Below are positions 1-9,466 of a stretch of DNA of 64,000 bases, in pieces. A model generated the notes under the pieces. It ran no database searches. It had not been told where the DNA came from and saw nothing but the letters and a program-made list of their open reading frames with translations. Both the position numbers and the translations under genes were made by a program. Numbering within the stretch: the first letter of the stretch is position 1; each line of letters begins with the position of its first letter. The stretch spans positions 30,926 through 94,925 of the forward strand of contig JAICLL010000006.1 of assembly GCA_025927475.1 (NCBI GenBank), written 5' to 3'. This DNA comes from Pirellulales bacterium (GTDB lineage: Bacteria; Planctomycetota; Planctomycetia; Pirellulales; JAICIG01).

Positions 1-1705
1 CGGCATCGCTGGCGCCGGCCAGGCTGGTCTTTGTGCCTTCGACGTCGAAAAGCAACAGCGATTGGCGGCCGCCCTGCACAAACCCGACGGCGAACTCCTT
101 GTCGCCCGACCGTCGCTCGACGTCGACCGTCAGGTCGTATTGCGGAGGGACCGCCACCGGCACGGGCATGCGAGCCGTGGCGGTGAGCGGCGATTTCAGC
201 GTGCCGGCATCGGTCTTCCAGTTGCCCGACACCGACTGCGGCAAGGAGCCAAGCTGGGCCAACACATCGACGACGTTTTTGCCATTGATCGGCGGCGGCA
301 CTTTCTCCAGGGCTTTGTCGTTGATGCCGGCGGCGTCGAGTGTGCGGCCGGCTTTCGCCAGATACTCGGCGAAATTGGACGTCAGCGCCACCTCGTGAGC
401 CTTGAGTTTTTCATTGCGCAGACGGACCATCTTGCGAAGATCGCGACCCGAGCCGACAATCATCCGTTCCAGCGCCGCGCGTTCGGCCGGATCGGTCACC
501 TTGCTGCGGCAGAGTTTGATCACGGCGTTGGCGAAGGGCAAGCGGGTGGTCGGATTTTGCAGCCGCAGCACCATCGCGGCGCACCAGGCGCAGCGTTTGA
601 AGTCGCCTTGGTCGCGGTAAAGAATGGCCAGATCTTCCCACATCTGGGCGCCCGCGACCGGAAACTTGGCCACGCCTTCGCGGTTGATGAACTCCGCTTC
701 GTCGAGTTTCTTGTCGAGCGCCTTCAGCAGCGCGAAGCTGCGGTATTCGCTGGGGCGGCCCCAGGGGGCAATCTCCAGGGCTTGCAAGAAGAATTCTTCC
801 GCTGCCGGAGAATCGCCGAATTTCTGCAGCATCACGCCGATGGCGCCGTAGATCGTCGGATTCTTGGGATTTTCGACCAGTGCTTGCAGATAGAACTGCA
901 CCGCGAGCGCACGATAGAAGGCGGCCGGTCCCGACTTCTGCTGCTTGGCCTTCTCCAGCTTGCCGTATTCGGCCGACATTTTGTTGGCCACATCGATGAG
1001 CTTGCCCGACTTCTTGGGATCCGTCGGCCGCTGGGCAAACGGCTTGAACGCGGTCAGTTGCAGTTGGTCGAGCGGCAGCGCGAAACCGACGCTCTCGCTG
1101 CCGGCGAACTTCAGCGTAACCAGCCCGATGATATTGCCTTCGCGGTCGCAAAGCGGTCCGCCCGAGTTGCCGGCGTTGATGGCGGCGTCGAATTGATAGT
1201 AGGCGACGCCTTCGATCTGCCGGCCGACTCCGCCGAGCAGCCCGGCGGTGATCGTCTTGGTCAACTTGACGCCGCCGCCCGCCGCCGGATTGCCGATCGC
1301 GTAGACGCGCTGGCCGGTCTGGGCTGGAGCTTTTGCCAGCGAGCCGACGCGCAACTCCGCGTTGTGCTCGCTGGGATCGATCTGCACGAGCGCCAGGTCG
1401 GCGGTCGGATGTGCGCTGACGACTTTGACGTTTTTGAAAACCTTGGTCACCTCTTGCCCGTCGACGAGCACATCGACCAGGCACTTGTAACGCAGCGGCA
1501 CGCCCACGACATGCGCGTTGGTCAAGACCAGCCCCTTGGCGTCGATGAGAATGCCCGTGCCGTTGTTGGCGACGCTCTCGATGCCGACCACGCATCCTTT
1601 CACGCGATTGAACACGTCGACGGCTTCTTCTTCGGCCGCGCGGGCCGATGCGGCGATGCAAAACGAAACCCACGTCAAGCCGACAAGAAAACGAACCAGC
1701 GACAT
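1..1705 (-). CDS. HtrA-like secreted serine protease with TPR-like region (3' end outside window)
   Basis: The frame is open from an ATG at 1705 to the window edge (568 codons), so the C-terminus is missing. It starts with a signal peptide (hydrophobic residues 4-21, Ala-x-Ala cleavage region near 21-24). A chymotrypsin-fold S1C protease domain follows, with a complete triad: His65 in TNAHVV, Asp103 in TADLAL and Ser181 in NAGNSGGPL. I see no PDZ domain. From about residue 230 it is helical and resembles TPR repeats, with phrases such as NPTIYGAIGVMLQKFGDSPAAEEFF. A beta-rich tail near residue 510 resembles domains found in other planctomycete periplasmic proteins. It probably acts in the periplasm on misfolded or envelope proteins; the TPR part may recruit substrates (inference). 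Assignment to the family is firm, the substrate unknown. Confidence 0.85.
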   Translation of the reverse strand, partial: MSLVRFLVGLTWVSFCIAASARAAEEEAVDVFNRVKGCVVGIESVANNGTGILIDAKGLVLTNAHVVGVPLRYKCLVDVLVDGQEVTKVFKNVKVVSAHPTADLALVQIDPSEHNAELRVGSLAKAPAQTGQRVYAIGNPAAGGGVKLTKTITAGLLGGVGRQIEGVAYYQFDAAINAGNSGGPLCDREGNIIGLVTLKFAGSESVGFALPLDQLQLTAFKPFAQRPTDPKKSGKLIDVANKMSAEYGKLEKAKQQKSGPAAFYRALAVQFYLQALVENPKNPTIYGAIGVMLQKFGDSPAAEEFFLQALEIAPWGRPSEYRSFALLKALDKKLDEAEFINREGVAKFPVAGAQMWEDLAILYRDQGDFKRCAWCAAMVLRLQNPTTRLPFANAVIKLCRSKVTDPAERAALERMIVGSGRDLRKMVRLRNEKLKAHEVALTSNFAEYLAKAGRTLDAAGINDKALEKVPPPINGKNVVDVLAQLGSLPQSVSGNWKTDAGTLKSPLTATARMPVPVAVPPQYDLTVDVERRSGDKEFAVGFVQGGRQSLLLFDVEGTKTSLAGASDA

Positions 1706-1927
1706 GCGACCAGCCTCGTGGCAACAGGAAGCAAGGAAGTTGCCCGATAGTGTACAGCGGCCGCAGACGGATAGCCAGGAAATTTTCAAGGTCCAGCCCG
1801 AAGCGATGAGGACGAATGGCTTCGTATGCCGCGAATTTGGTAACGTGGAGAAGGCGGTGGGACACGACACTCGTCGTTGAAGCGGCCGGTTCCCGACGCG
1901 GGGAATCCGCCATGACGCCCACCCGCG

Positions 1928-2773
1928 TCACGGCTCGAGCGGGTACGCGCCGCGGACGATATCGATGTACGGGTCGCTGGGGCTGCGCGGATTGTTCCAA
2001 TAGGAAAGAACGGACCAGATCTGGCGGCCATCGAGTTCCGCTTCGAGCGGTCGCGACGTCATGCGGACCAACGTGTATTGCCAGTCCAGCGAGTCGCTCG
2101 CGCCGCGCACGGCCTCCAGCAACAGCAACGCTTCGGGATCGGTCCCTTCGGCGAAGGCATATAAAGCGCCGTCGACAATGCCCGCCTTTTCGGCGGCAAA
2201 GCGGTAGATCGGGCGGCTCATCAAGCGCAGCTCGCTCGGCCGGTTCGTGGTAGCTTCCTTCATCACGACCCGGAACCGCCGGGCGAGTTGCCCCATCTGC
2301 AGCAGCCGCCCTTTTTCGGTTGTCTTGGGCGGCGGAGCGTCGGGCAAGTCCCGCCCAGCCAGCTCGGCCGGCTTCGGCTGCCAGCGCTCGCCCTCCTCTC
2401 CCCGGCACTCCAGCGGCTCGTTGCTGAGCGAGGTGAACTCGCGCGAGATCTGGCCCTTGCTGCAGATCTCGATGGTGGCCGCCGCGCGCGGCCGCCCGTC
2501 CTCGAGCCAGAGGAACACGGCCGCGTCACTGAAAGCCTCGCGAACCGGGTTGTTGAAGTGGACGAGCGGCTCCTGCTTGTGCGCGAACGGCCGGTCGCTT
2601 CGAGCGGCCGCGGCAAGCGAATACGACTGGAATCGCTCACACAAGAAATCGAGTCGCCGCTGTTTTGCCTCGTCAGTGAACCTGGCGTCCTCGGCGGCCG
2701 CAGGCGCCGGCTGCGCAGTTGCGCAGGGCGGCAATACGAGCAGCAAAAGGGCCGATGCAATAATGGTTTTCAT
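1928..2773 (-). CDS. secreted protein of unknown function
   Basis: An ORF of 281 codons with a clear signal peptide (MKTIIASALLLLVLPPC, then ATAQ). An upstream in-frame ATG at 2782 is possible, but a GGAAGG ribosome site lies directly against it and is better spaced for the ATG at 2773, which I chose. The mature part is soluble and mixed in composition, with no catalytic motif I recognise. It contains the phrase FNNPVREAFSDAAVFLWLEDGRP, which suggests a small exported enzyme-like or sensor domain, but I cannot name a family. It is co-oriented with the protease at 1-1705 and separated from it by about 220 bp. Confidence 0.7.
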   Translation of the reverse strand: MKTIIASALLLLVLPPCATAQPAPAAAEDARFTDEAKQRRLDFLCERFQSYSLAAAARSDRPFAHKQEPLVHFNNPVREAFSDAAVFLWLEDGRPRAAATIEICSKGQISREFTSLSNEPLECRGEEGERWQPKPAELAGRDLPDAPPPKTTEKGRLLQMGQLARRFRVVMKEATTNRPSELRLMSRPIYRFAAEKAGIVDGALYAFAEGTDPEALLLLEAVRGASDSLDWQYTLVRMTSRPLEAELDGRQIWSVLSYWNNPRSPSDPYIDIVRGAYPLEP

Positions 2774-2918
2774 GCGCGACATCCTTCCACCTCGGTGGGG
2801 GACTGGTGGCCGAAAGCGTCAACATATTCGGCCCAATTGCGCCAAGTCAAGGTTTACGACACCGCTCTGCTGCCAACCCTTTTGCAATACGCTCCCTGTG
2901 GGCGTCGTCCGCCGACGG

Positions 2919-3308
2919 CTACGGCAGCGGATTCGTGCAAATGATCTTGCAGCTTGGCAGCTTGATCAGGTAAGCGACCAGGATCGGGGCGATGATCGTC
3001 GCCAAAGCGCCACCGACGAGCTTGGCAAACAGATGCTTCGTCTTCGCCGAGGCCACTGCCTTGGCCATGCCGCCGGCCCCGAGCGTGTCGAGCAGCGTGT
3101 ACGCGCCGAGAACCAGTTTGCTTAGTTTGCCCGCCTTGATCTGCTGGGCTTGGAAGCGGGTAAGCCGTTTTTGCTGGACGAGTGAATCGACGAGCTCGGC
3201 GACGTCTTTCGGGGACGCCTGGGGCGGCACGAAGGGCTCCAGCTTTTCCGGCGCAATGATACCGCTGGCGGAAAGTTGGCTGACGACGGATTCGACGGCG
3301 GTGCTCAT
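2919..3308 (-). pseudogene. relic of a planctomycete Ser/Thr protein kinase (N-terminal leader only)
   Basis: This 129-codon frame starts at ATG 3308. It matches the leader that precedes the kinase domain in many planctomycete Ser/Thr kinases: a helical region with RLTRFQAQQIKAGK, then LVLGAYTLLDTLGAGGMAKAV, which resembles the start of the kinase domain and its glycine-rich loop (family pattern LGxGGMGxVY). The rest of the kinase is absent. There is no VAIK lysine, HRD or DFG motif. The C-terminus instead has one hydrophobic segment (LVGGALATIIAPILVAYLIKL) and a short tail. I see no frameshift inside the frame, so it could still be expressed as a small membrane protein. I treat it as a truncated kinase gene. 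Confidence 0.6.
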
Positions 3309-3474
3309 TCCTGGCCAATTATAAACCAGCCGGAGCCACCGCGGAAACATCGCCAAGTCAAAAAAAGTTTATGTTCCACCTATTTACCCGGCCCCTCGCA
3401 TCAAGACAGGGTTTGGGCTGCCTCAACGGTCTCAAAACATGCGGACGATTGGTGCCGAAGCACGTTCCGCTGAT

Positions 3475-4224
3475 CTAAGGCGACCGGGAAGGCAGCCAAT
3501 CCGCGAAGCGTGTCGGGCCGAGCCGCGGGTGATCGCCGGGAGTAAGGCTTTGGTCGTTCACCGCGGTGCCGTAGTAGAGCGCCTGGCGATCGGTAATGAC
3601 TGTCCGCGCGTCGCCGGCTGCTTTGAGGAATTGCCGCACGAGATCATCTTGCCGAATCGGGTCGGGACCGGCCAGATCGAAAGTGCCATTCAACGGCTCG
3701 GCCAGCGCCGCCTCGGCCACGACCACGGCGACGTCATCCGCGGCAATGGGCTGCATCAGAACCGGCGGAACGCGAACAGTCTGCCCCTCCGTCGCGAACT
3801 GGACGATTCCGCCGACGAACTCGAAGAACTGCGTGGCACGCACGATGGTGTAAGGAATCGGTGAAGCCTTGATGAGTGTTTCCTGGGTCAATTTGGCGCG
3901 GAAGTAACCACTCGCCAGCAGGCGGTCGGTACCGACGACCGACAACGCCACATGATGGCCGACGCCCGCCGCGGCTTCGGCGGCCAGGAGGTTGCGACTT
4001 GATGTCTCAAAAAACGCCATCACTGCGCTATCCTCCCACGAGGGCGCGTTGGCGACATCGACTACCACCTGAGCGCCGGCGAGCGCTTGCGCGAGTCCCT
4101 CGCCTGTGATGGTGTCGACGCCGGTCGAGGGTGACGCCGCCACCACCTGATGGCGGTGCTGACGAAGATTCACCACGACCTTTTTGCCAATCAGTCCGGT
4201 GCCGCCGATGACGATGATCTTCAT
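3475..4224 (-). CDS. NmrA-like / atypical SDR NAD(P)-binding oxidoreductase
   Basis: A 249-aa Rossmann-fold protein. The dinucleotide-binding GGTGLIG loop is at residues 7-13. The helix after it and the later phrases YTIVRATQFFEF and MQPIAADDVAVVV are typical of the NmrA / NAD(P)H-binding SDR group used as redox sensors or quinone and nucleoside-diphosphate-sugar reductases. There is no YxxxK pair in the classical SDR position, as is usual for this subgroup. Its start lies 7 nt after the stop of the upstream CRTAC1 gene, on the same strand, so the two may share a transcript. Substrate unknown. Confidence 0.85.
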   Translation of the reverse strand: MKIIVIGGTGLIGKKVVVNLRQHRHQVVAASPSTGVDTITGEGLAQALAGAQVVVDVANAPSWEDSAVMAFFETSSRNLLAAEAAAGVGHHVALSVVGTDRLLASGYFRAKLTQETLIKASPIPYTIVRATQFFEFVGGIVQFATEGQTVRVPPVLMQPIAADDVAVVVAEAALAEPLNGTFDLAGPDPIRQDDLVRQFLKAAGDARTVITDRQALYYGTAVNDQSLTPGDHPRLGPTRFADWLPSRSP

Positions 4225-4231
4225 GAGTGAA

Positions 4232-6142
4232 CTATCGGTCGCTGGCGACCGCGCTGGTGTCTTGCTCGACCTCGATCAGCCGGTCGATCTCGGGGTTTGC
4301 TACTTCCTGCCGGCTGCCGTCGGGCCAAATGACCGTCAGACGGTCGATTTCAGTTGCGTCGCCCAGTCCAAAGGTGACGGGCAACTCGACCTGCGACAGG
4401 TAACTGCGCGTGGGCATCACCTGGCGGCTCAGCAACTCGCCGGCCACCTCAGCCTCGATTCGCGCGCCAATGGCGTCGTGGTTGGCCCGCGTGCCGCGCA
4501 GCTTCACCCGCAGCCAATGATGTCCGAGCGATTGATCGTTGCGCAGCAGTCGCGGTCGGCTGCCAATGGCCGTAATCAACACATCCAAATCGCCGTCGCC
4601 ATCGATGTCGGCATAAGTCGCTCCGCGGCCTACCATCGGCCTGGCGAAATCGTCGCCGCAATTGTCCTCGGGCACTCGGCAAAACTCGCTGTCGGCCTCG
4701 CTGCCGCAGTTCCAAAACAAATGCGGCGGCTGCTCGTAGCGCTGGCTCTCTTGCACCTTTTGAATGTCTTCTTCCAGATGCCCGTTGGCGGTGAACACAT
4801 CGAGCCGGCGATCGAGATCGTAGTCGAAGAAGAACAGGCCAAACTTCAGCAGCAGTCGCGAGGCCGGGCCGATGCCGGTCGAAACCGCCTCATCGACAAA
4901 CTGCGGCATGCCCTCCGAAGGTTCGGCCTCTTGCGAAACATATAGCGCCGTCGGTTCGTTTGAGAAATTGCCGATGCCGATGGCCATCGTGCGGTCGTTG
5001 CGAATGCAGGCACAATCGATGCCCATCGCGCCGCGGGCACGGCCATCGGGGTCGAAAGCCACGCCAGCAATGGCCCCCGTCTCGTCGAACGTGCCGTTGC
5101 GCTGGTTGTGAAACAGCAGGTTCTGCACGGTGTCGTCGGCCACCACCAGGTCGATCCAGCCGTCGCCGTCCAGGTCGGCAGGCGCAACGCCCAGGGCTTT
5201 GGGCAGCGGCACGCCGGTGTCGAGATTGCGGACCTGCACGCCGGCCTCGGCCGACACATCGGCAAACTTGCCTTGGCCATCGTTGCGGTAGAGATAAGGA
5301 AAGGCGCCCTCAAAGGCGTCGGGCCGACAGTAGGCTCGGCCTTGACCCTTGAGCGTGCAATTCAGGCCCAGGTCGATTTCTTTGGTCCAGCGAATGTAGT
5401 TGGCCACAAACAGATCGAGATCGCCGTCGTTGTCGTAGTCGAACCAACTGCAACTGGTGCTCCACGATTCTTCGCCGCCGGCCACGCCGGCCGCGGCGGT
5501 GACGTCGACGAACCTGCCCGACTCGTTGTGAAATAGCCGGTTGGGGCCGACGGTCGAGACGAACAGATCGACCCAGCCATCGTTGTCGTAATCGCCGACA
5601 GCCACGCCCATGCCGTAGCAGGTGACCGCCAAACCGCACTCGGCGGTCACGTTCTCAAAATTCCCCTTGCCGTCGTTGCGGTATAAGGCCAGCGTGGGGT
5701 CGGCGGCATCGGCCGGCTTGTGATCGGGCCAGTAGCACGAATTGACCAGCAACAGGTCCTGGTCGCCGTCGCGGTCGAAGTCGAAGAAGGCGCAGCCACC
5801 GCCCATGGTTTCGGGCAAAAGCTTGTCGCCATAGGCTCCGTTGACATGCACAAAGTCGATGCCCGCCGCCTGCGTGATGTCGGTGAAATGCACCTCGGGC
5901 AGCTCTGCTTGGAGCGCTTTGCGCATCTGCGCCGAAACGCGATTTTCGTCGTGCGAGACGGCAACGGTGGCGGGGCGGGTGGCCCAATAGATGCCGCCCG
6001 CCGCGGTGGCGGCCACGACCGCGATCACCGCCAACGACCAACGAAATGCCCGCCCAATGACGGCGTCGTCGCGTTCCAGGTCGTCTTGCTCGTTCGCCTC
6101 GTCGCGGGGCGGTAGTTTTCTTGCTGCGTTTCGATCACTCAC
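4232..6142 (-). CDS. CRTAC1-family VCBS/FG-GAP beta-propeller protein with ASPIC/UnbV domain
   Basis: A 636-aa protein starting at GTG 6142 with a GGAGAG site about 7 nt upstream. Residues 33-55 form one membrane anchor, so the body is probably periplasmic. Calcium-binding VCBS/FG-GAP repeats follow, seen as DFDRDGDQDL, DYDNDGWVDL, DYDNDGDLDL, DLDGDGWIDL and DIDGDGDLDV. The last 70 or so residues are the ASPIC/UnbV domain (HWLRVKLRGTRANHDAIGA ... VIWPDGSRQEV). The function of this family is unsettled; it is often a surface or periplasmic partner of redox and TPR proteins. The pentahaem cytochrome gene lies just upstream on the same strand, which supports a joint role. Confidence 0.9.
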   Translation of the reverse strand: MSDRNAARKLPPRDEANEQDDLERDDAVIGRAFRWSLAVIAVVAATAAGGIYWATRPATVAVSHDENRVSAQMRKALQAELPEVHFTDITQAAGIDFVHVNGAYGDKLLPETMGGGCAFFDFDRDGDQDLLLVNSCYWPDHKPADAADPTLALYRNDGKGNFENVTAECGLAVTCYGMGVAVGDYDNDGWVDLFVSTVGPNRLFHNESGRFVDVTAAAGVAGGEESWSTSCSWFDYDNDGDLDLFVANYIRWTKEIDLGLNCTLKGQGRAYCRPDAFEGAFPYLYRNDGQGKFADVSAEAGVQVRNLDTGVPLPKALGVAPADLDGDGWIDLVVADDTVQNLLFHNQRNGTFDETGAIAGVAFDPDGRARGAMGIDCACIRNDRTMAIGIGNFSNEPTALYVSQEAEPSEGMPQFVDEAVSTGIGPASRLLLKFGLFFFDYDLDRRLDVFTANGHLEEDIQKVQESQRYEQPPHLFWNCGSEADSEFCRVPEDNCGDDFARPMVGRGATYADIDGDGDLDVLITAIGSRPRLLRNDQSLGHHWLRVKLRGTRANHDAIGARIEAEVAGELLSRQVMPTRSYLSQVELPVTFGLGDATEIDRLTVIWPDGSRQEVANPEIDRLIEVEQDTSAVASDR

Positions 6143-6195
6143 CTATTCTCTCCTGCTTCACTCGGTATGTTGATGTGTTCGCTTGGTTTGTCGCG

Positions 6196-6287
6196 TTTGT
6201 CGCCTTTAGCTCCGCGAAAGTAGCGTCGTATTGCTCCACCGAAGTTGACAGTGGTCCGCTGCTTTTCGCGGAGCGAAAGGCGACAAA
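6196..6287. repeat. 92-bp dispersed inverted-repeat element
   Basis: Two nearly complementary arms of about 30 bp, 6196-6225 and 6257-6287, enclose a 31-bp loop. The arms share GTCGCCTTT, GCTCCGCGAAA and AGCG and differ at only a few positions. It fills most of the 150-bp gap between the cytochrome stop and the CRTAC1 start, and would form a strong RNA hairpin in a read-through transcript. Confidence 0.75.
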
Positions 6288-6292
6288 ACCGC

Positions 6293-9184
6293 TCACTGGC
6301 CTCCCCCGGATTCACGGGCAGGCTCGGTCGCGGGCAGGCCCGGCGCGCCGGGCCGCCGCAGCGGATAGATCACAATCGCTTCGGCCGCGTGGTTGGCGGC
6401 CGGGTAACGCTGGCGGGCCAGGGCCGTGGCCCGGTCGCCCGCGTTGTCGTCGGGCTTGTACCGGGCGTGCAGCCGGCCATGCTCCGCCGCTTTTTCGTTT
6501 TCGCCAAGTTGCTTATAGAGCAATTGCAAATTGTAGTGCGCCGTCACGTTTTCGCTGTCGATTGACAGCGTCTTCTCGAACTGCTCGATCGCCCGGCGCA
6601 GAAAATCGTCGCGCTGCGCCCTGCGTTTGGCGCCGTGCGATTGCTTGGCCAGATCGAACAGCGTCTGGCCATACAGGTTAATCACTTCATAATCGAGACT
6701 GAAATCAAACTTGCGGTCGATCATCTCCTGCGTGCGGTCGTCGAGCACGTGGCGGAAATTTTCGGCGGCGTCGAGCAAGTTGCCCTGCTGGCGGTTCACC
6801 ACGCCCGTCAGCCAGTTGAGCGTCCAGGGAGGCGCCGGCGGATCGGTGTCTTCGGCGGCCCGGTTGAGCGCCTCGACGGCTTCGTCCAGCCGGCCCTCGG
6901 TCTGATATACGCGTGCCAGATTGAGCGGGCCATCGTACCGGCCCAGCTTTTCGACTTCCTTAAATGCCGCCTCGGCCTGCTTCAGCTCGCCCTTGGCGCC
7001 GCCATTTTGGCCTTCGAGCAACAGCCCGATGCCATAATCGTTCCACCGCTGCCAGGGCGGAATGGTCGAGGCTGCGTTTTCCGGCGAGTCTTCTGCGCCA
7101 GCCACGGGAAAGGTCACGCGATCGACGGCCAGCGTGGTGATGGGCAGCTCGTTGAGATACGGCGTGCCCGGCGTATGCCCGCGAATCGGGCGGTCGCCTG
7201 GTCTCACACCAGCGGCGATATGGTCCATGTACGCTTTGTCGAATTTGCGGTACTGTAACTTGACCTCAACCGTGACGGGCGCCGCCACGTCGTCCGGCAA
7301 TTCAAGCTCGTAATGCACCACCTGCCCGGCGCCGGGCGGAATCTGATGGTTATAGAGCGGCACAAAAATGTCCTGCGGATTGCGGCGATCGATGCGGTTG
7401 CCATCGCGGTCGAGCATAAAGACGTTGATGAAGTGCGACCACGGATCGACTTCGCGGTCGTCGCTGATCGCGCCGTTGCGGCCAATCACACGCCCGCCGC
7501 TGGTGACCGTGACATCGACCCAAACTTCGTTGGAGTCAACCGTACCCTGCGTAAACAGGTGACCCAGCTTGAGCGTGCGGATAACGGTTTCGAGCAGGTA
7601 TTTCCGGCCCGGCGTGAGCGTGGGCAATTGGGGCCGCAACGGCGCGGCTAGCTCGCCGTCGATGCCGCCGCCCTCGCGCACGCCAAACAGGTCGATCCGA
7701 ACATTGCCTTCCAAAAACTTCTGATGGGCGGCAATCGTGACATCATCGTCAACCAACCAGGCCAACCCGGTGTTGGCCGTCGCAAACAGATGGTCGTGAA
7801 TGCTCAGCTCCTTGGCGCCGGCGAACAGCTTCGCGCCGAAATCGCTCGACGGCTGGGCCGGCATGTGACACTCGGCGCAATTGGTCTTGGCGACTTCGGG
7901 ATAATAAAAACTGCGTGCCCCATGGCCCGAGACGCCGCTGAGCAAATAGGGATCGTAATGGTTCTGTCCCCGCAGGAAGTCCTTGTAGTGCGTAACGGCT
8001 CGCGGCAGGTTCACCTTGTGGCAGGTCGAGCAAAACTCCGCCGAACGATGAAAGTCCTTGAGGAACGTTTTCTTGTGGAACGACGGCTTGGCCTTGATGA
8101 GCTGCTGGTTGACGAACTGCAACAGCGGGTTTTCGCTGAAGGCGAAGGGATAGTGCACCGGCTCTTCGATGGTATAGTCGGCGTTGCCGATCGTGCTGTT
8201 GACGTTGGTGATGGCATGGCAGACGGTGCAGGTGATGCCGGCTTGCGCGGTGGGGTCGTTCACGATGTCGTAATCGGCCCGGTCAAAGGCGCCGCTGAAA
8301 AAGGGCACCGGGTCGTGACAGCCGGCGCACCAGCGCGAGGCCTGCACGTTGCCGTCACGCTTCAGCGACACTTCGCGCGTCTCGCGGACGCTAAAGAAAT
8401 ACGCCGGGTTGTTGAACGAGCTGAGGTGATGGGCGCTGTGGAACCAGCCCTCGTAGGCGTCTTGGTGGCATTGCAGGCAGTAGCTGTCCATCATCAGCGT
8501 CTCGGCGGGGATGAAATTGCCGGTAGCCGTCATCGCCGCCGATGGCTCAAAATATTTTTTGCCCTCCTTGGGTCCGGCCACGTTCCAGCGGCGCGGGTCT
8601 TGCGAATGGAGCAGCACCATGCCGAGCACCACGGCGGCAACGGCGCCGGCATAGGCCAGGCCGATGCGCCACTTGATGCGCGGTCCCGCCAGGCGGTGCA
8701 GCCAATACAGCCAGCCCGCCGCCAGGGGCGAGCCGACGTGCAGCCAATACACCAGCCACCGGGCGGCCGGCTGCTTCAGCTCGAACCGCCCCACCACCCG
8801 CATCAGCAGCAACCCGGTGACCAGCACCGTGATGCACACCACGAACAAGGCATAACCTACGCGCACCGCGCGGCGGTTGCGGCGGTTCCACGAGTTGAGC
8901 ATGTGTACAACGCCGAACACGATGAATGGGACAATCAGCAGCAAGCCCAGCGCCAGGTGGCCCAGAAACATGAATTGATAGAAATAGTTCTGGTAGGTGT
9001 GGTGGGTCCACCATTCGAGCGCCGTGATGCTGGCCAAATATCCCGAGTTGGCGCCCAACAGCGCCAGCAGGGCAAACACAAACAGCAATAACTTTCGCAG
9101 TCGCGGGCCGACCGCCCGCACGTATTTTTTGGGCGTCGGCTTGCCGGGCGGCGCTTGTGATGAAGAGGGTGTCATTGCGGACAT
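6293..9184 (-). CDS. membrane-anchored pentahaem cytochrome c with C-terminal TPR region
   Basis: A 963-aa protein. The N-terminal ~210 residues hold five hydrophobic membrane segments. The periplasmic part carries five c-type haem sites: CLQCH (near 235), CAGCH (284), CTVCH (317), CSTCH (385) and CAECH (435), a spacing like cytochrome c554 family proteins. A beta-rich region (about 480-680) follows, then TPR-like repeats to the C-terminus (for example LNLARVYQTEGRLDEAVEALNRA). The likely role is electron transfer between the quinone pool or membrane and a periplasmic partner, with the TPR part as assembly platform (inference). It lies upstream of the CRTAC1 gene on the same strand. Membrane anchor, haem and TPR on one chain are known from planctomycetes. 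Confidence 0.88.
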   Translation of the reverse strand: MSAMTPSSSQAPPGKPTPKKYVRAVGPRLRKLLLFVFALLALLGANSGYLASITALEWWTHHTYQNYFYQFMFLGHLALGLLLIVPFIVFGVVHMLNSWNRRNRRAVRVGYALFVVCITVLVTGLLLMRVVGRFELKQPAARWLVYWLHVGSPLAAGWLYWLHRLAGPRIKWRIGLAYAGAVAAVVLGMVLLHSQDPRRWNVAGPKEGKKYFEPSAAMTATGNFIPAETLMMDSYCLQCHQDAYEGWFHSAHHLSSFNNPAYFFSVRETREVSLKRDGNVQASRWCAGCHDPVPFFSGAFDRADYDIVNDPTAQAGITCTVCHAITNVNSTIGNADYTIEEPVHYPFAFSENPLLQFVNQQLIKAKPSFHKKTFLKDFHRSAEFCSTCHKVNLPRAVTHYKDFLRGQNHYDPYLLSGVSGHGARSFYYPEVAKTNCAECHMPAQPSSDFGAKLFAGAKELSIHDHLFATANTGLAWLVDDDVTIAAHQKFLEGNVRIDLFGVREGGGIDGELAAPLRPQLPTLTPGRKYLLETVIRTLKLGHLFTQGTVDSNEVWVDVTVTSGGRVIGRNGAISDDREVDPWSHFINVFMLDRDGNRIDRRNPQDIFVPLYNHQIPPGAGQVVHYELELPDDVAAPVTVEVKLQYRKFDKAYMDHIAAGVRPGDRPIRGHTPGTPYLNELPITTLAVDRVTFPVAGAEDSPENAASTIPPWQRWNDYGIGLLLEGQNGGAKGELKQAEAAFKEVEKLGRYDGPLNLARVYQTEGRLDEAVEALNRAAEDTDPPAPPWTLNWLTGVVNRQQGNLLDAAENFRHVLDDRTQEMIDRKFDFSLDYEVINLYGQTLFDLAKQSHGAKRRAQRDDFLRRAIEQFEKTLSIDSENVTAHYNLQLLYKQLGENEKAAEHGRLHARYKPDDNAGDRATALARQRYPAANHAAEAIVIYPLRRPGAPGLPATEPARESGGGQ

Positions 9185-9367
9185 GCGGTTGACAGCTCCT
9201 AATGCGCCGCGGCTTCAGGCACGGGCGCGCGAGAACGGAAACAACGAAAGACGAAGTAAACGACCTACGGCCAAGCTCGGTCGGCATCGCAAGCCCCCCC
9301 CAAAGGTAGCGCGATGCGCACGGCCGTGCGCATCGAACTCCGCATATTGCTTTTGCCGGCGAAGGTA

Positions 9368-9388
9368 GCCCCGGCCCTTGTGGCCGGC
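9368..9388 (-). repeat. single copy of a short GC-rich dispersed repeat
   Basis: On the minus strand this 21-bp stretch is identical to the core of the two direct copies at 15234-15278 (it contains GGCCACAAGGGCC). It lies in the gap between the cytochrome gene and the small secreted protein gene. Confidence 0.6.
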
Positions 9389-9466
9389 TCCGGTGACGCC
9401 GCCCGGCCCGTGGCGCGGCCTCAGTTCGCCAAGGTTAAACCGACGGGGAGCGAAGCCCACCGTGCT

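Noticed and set aside
62..1750. Plus-strand open frame of 562 codons over the HtrA-like protease
   Set aside because: Antisense shadow of a GC-rich gene. The minus strand shows a signal peptide and full catalytic triad, while the plus product is low-complexity and matches nothing.
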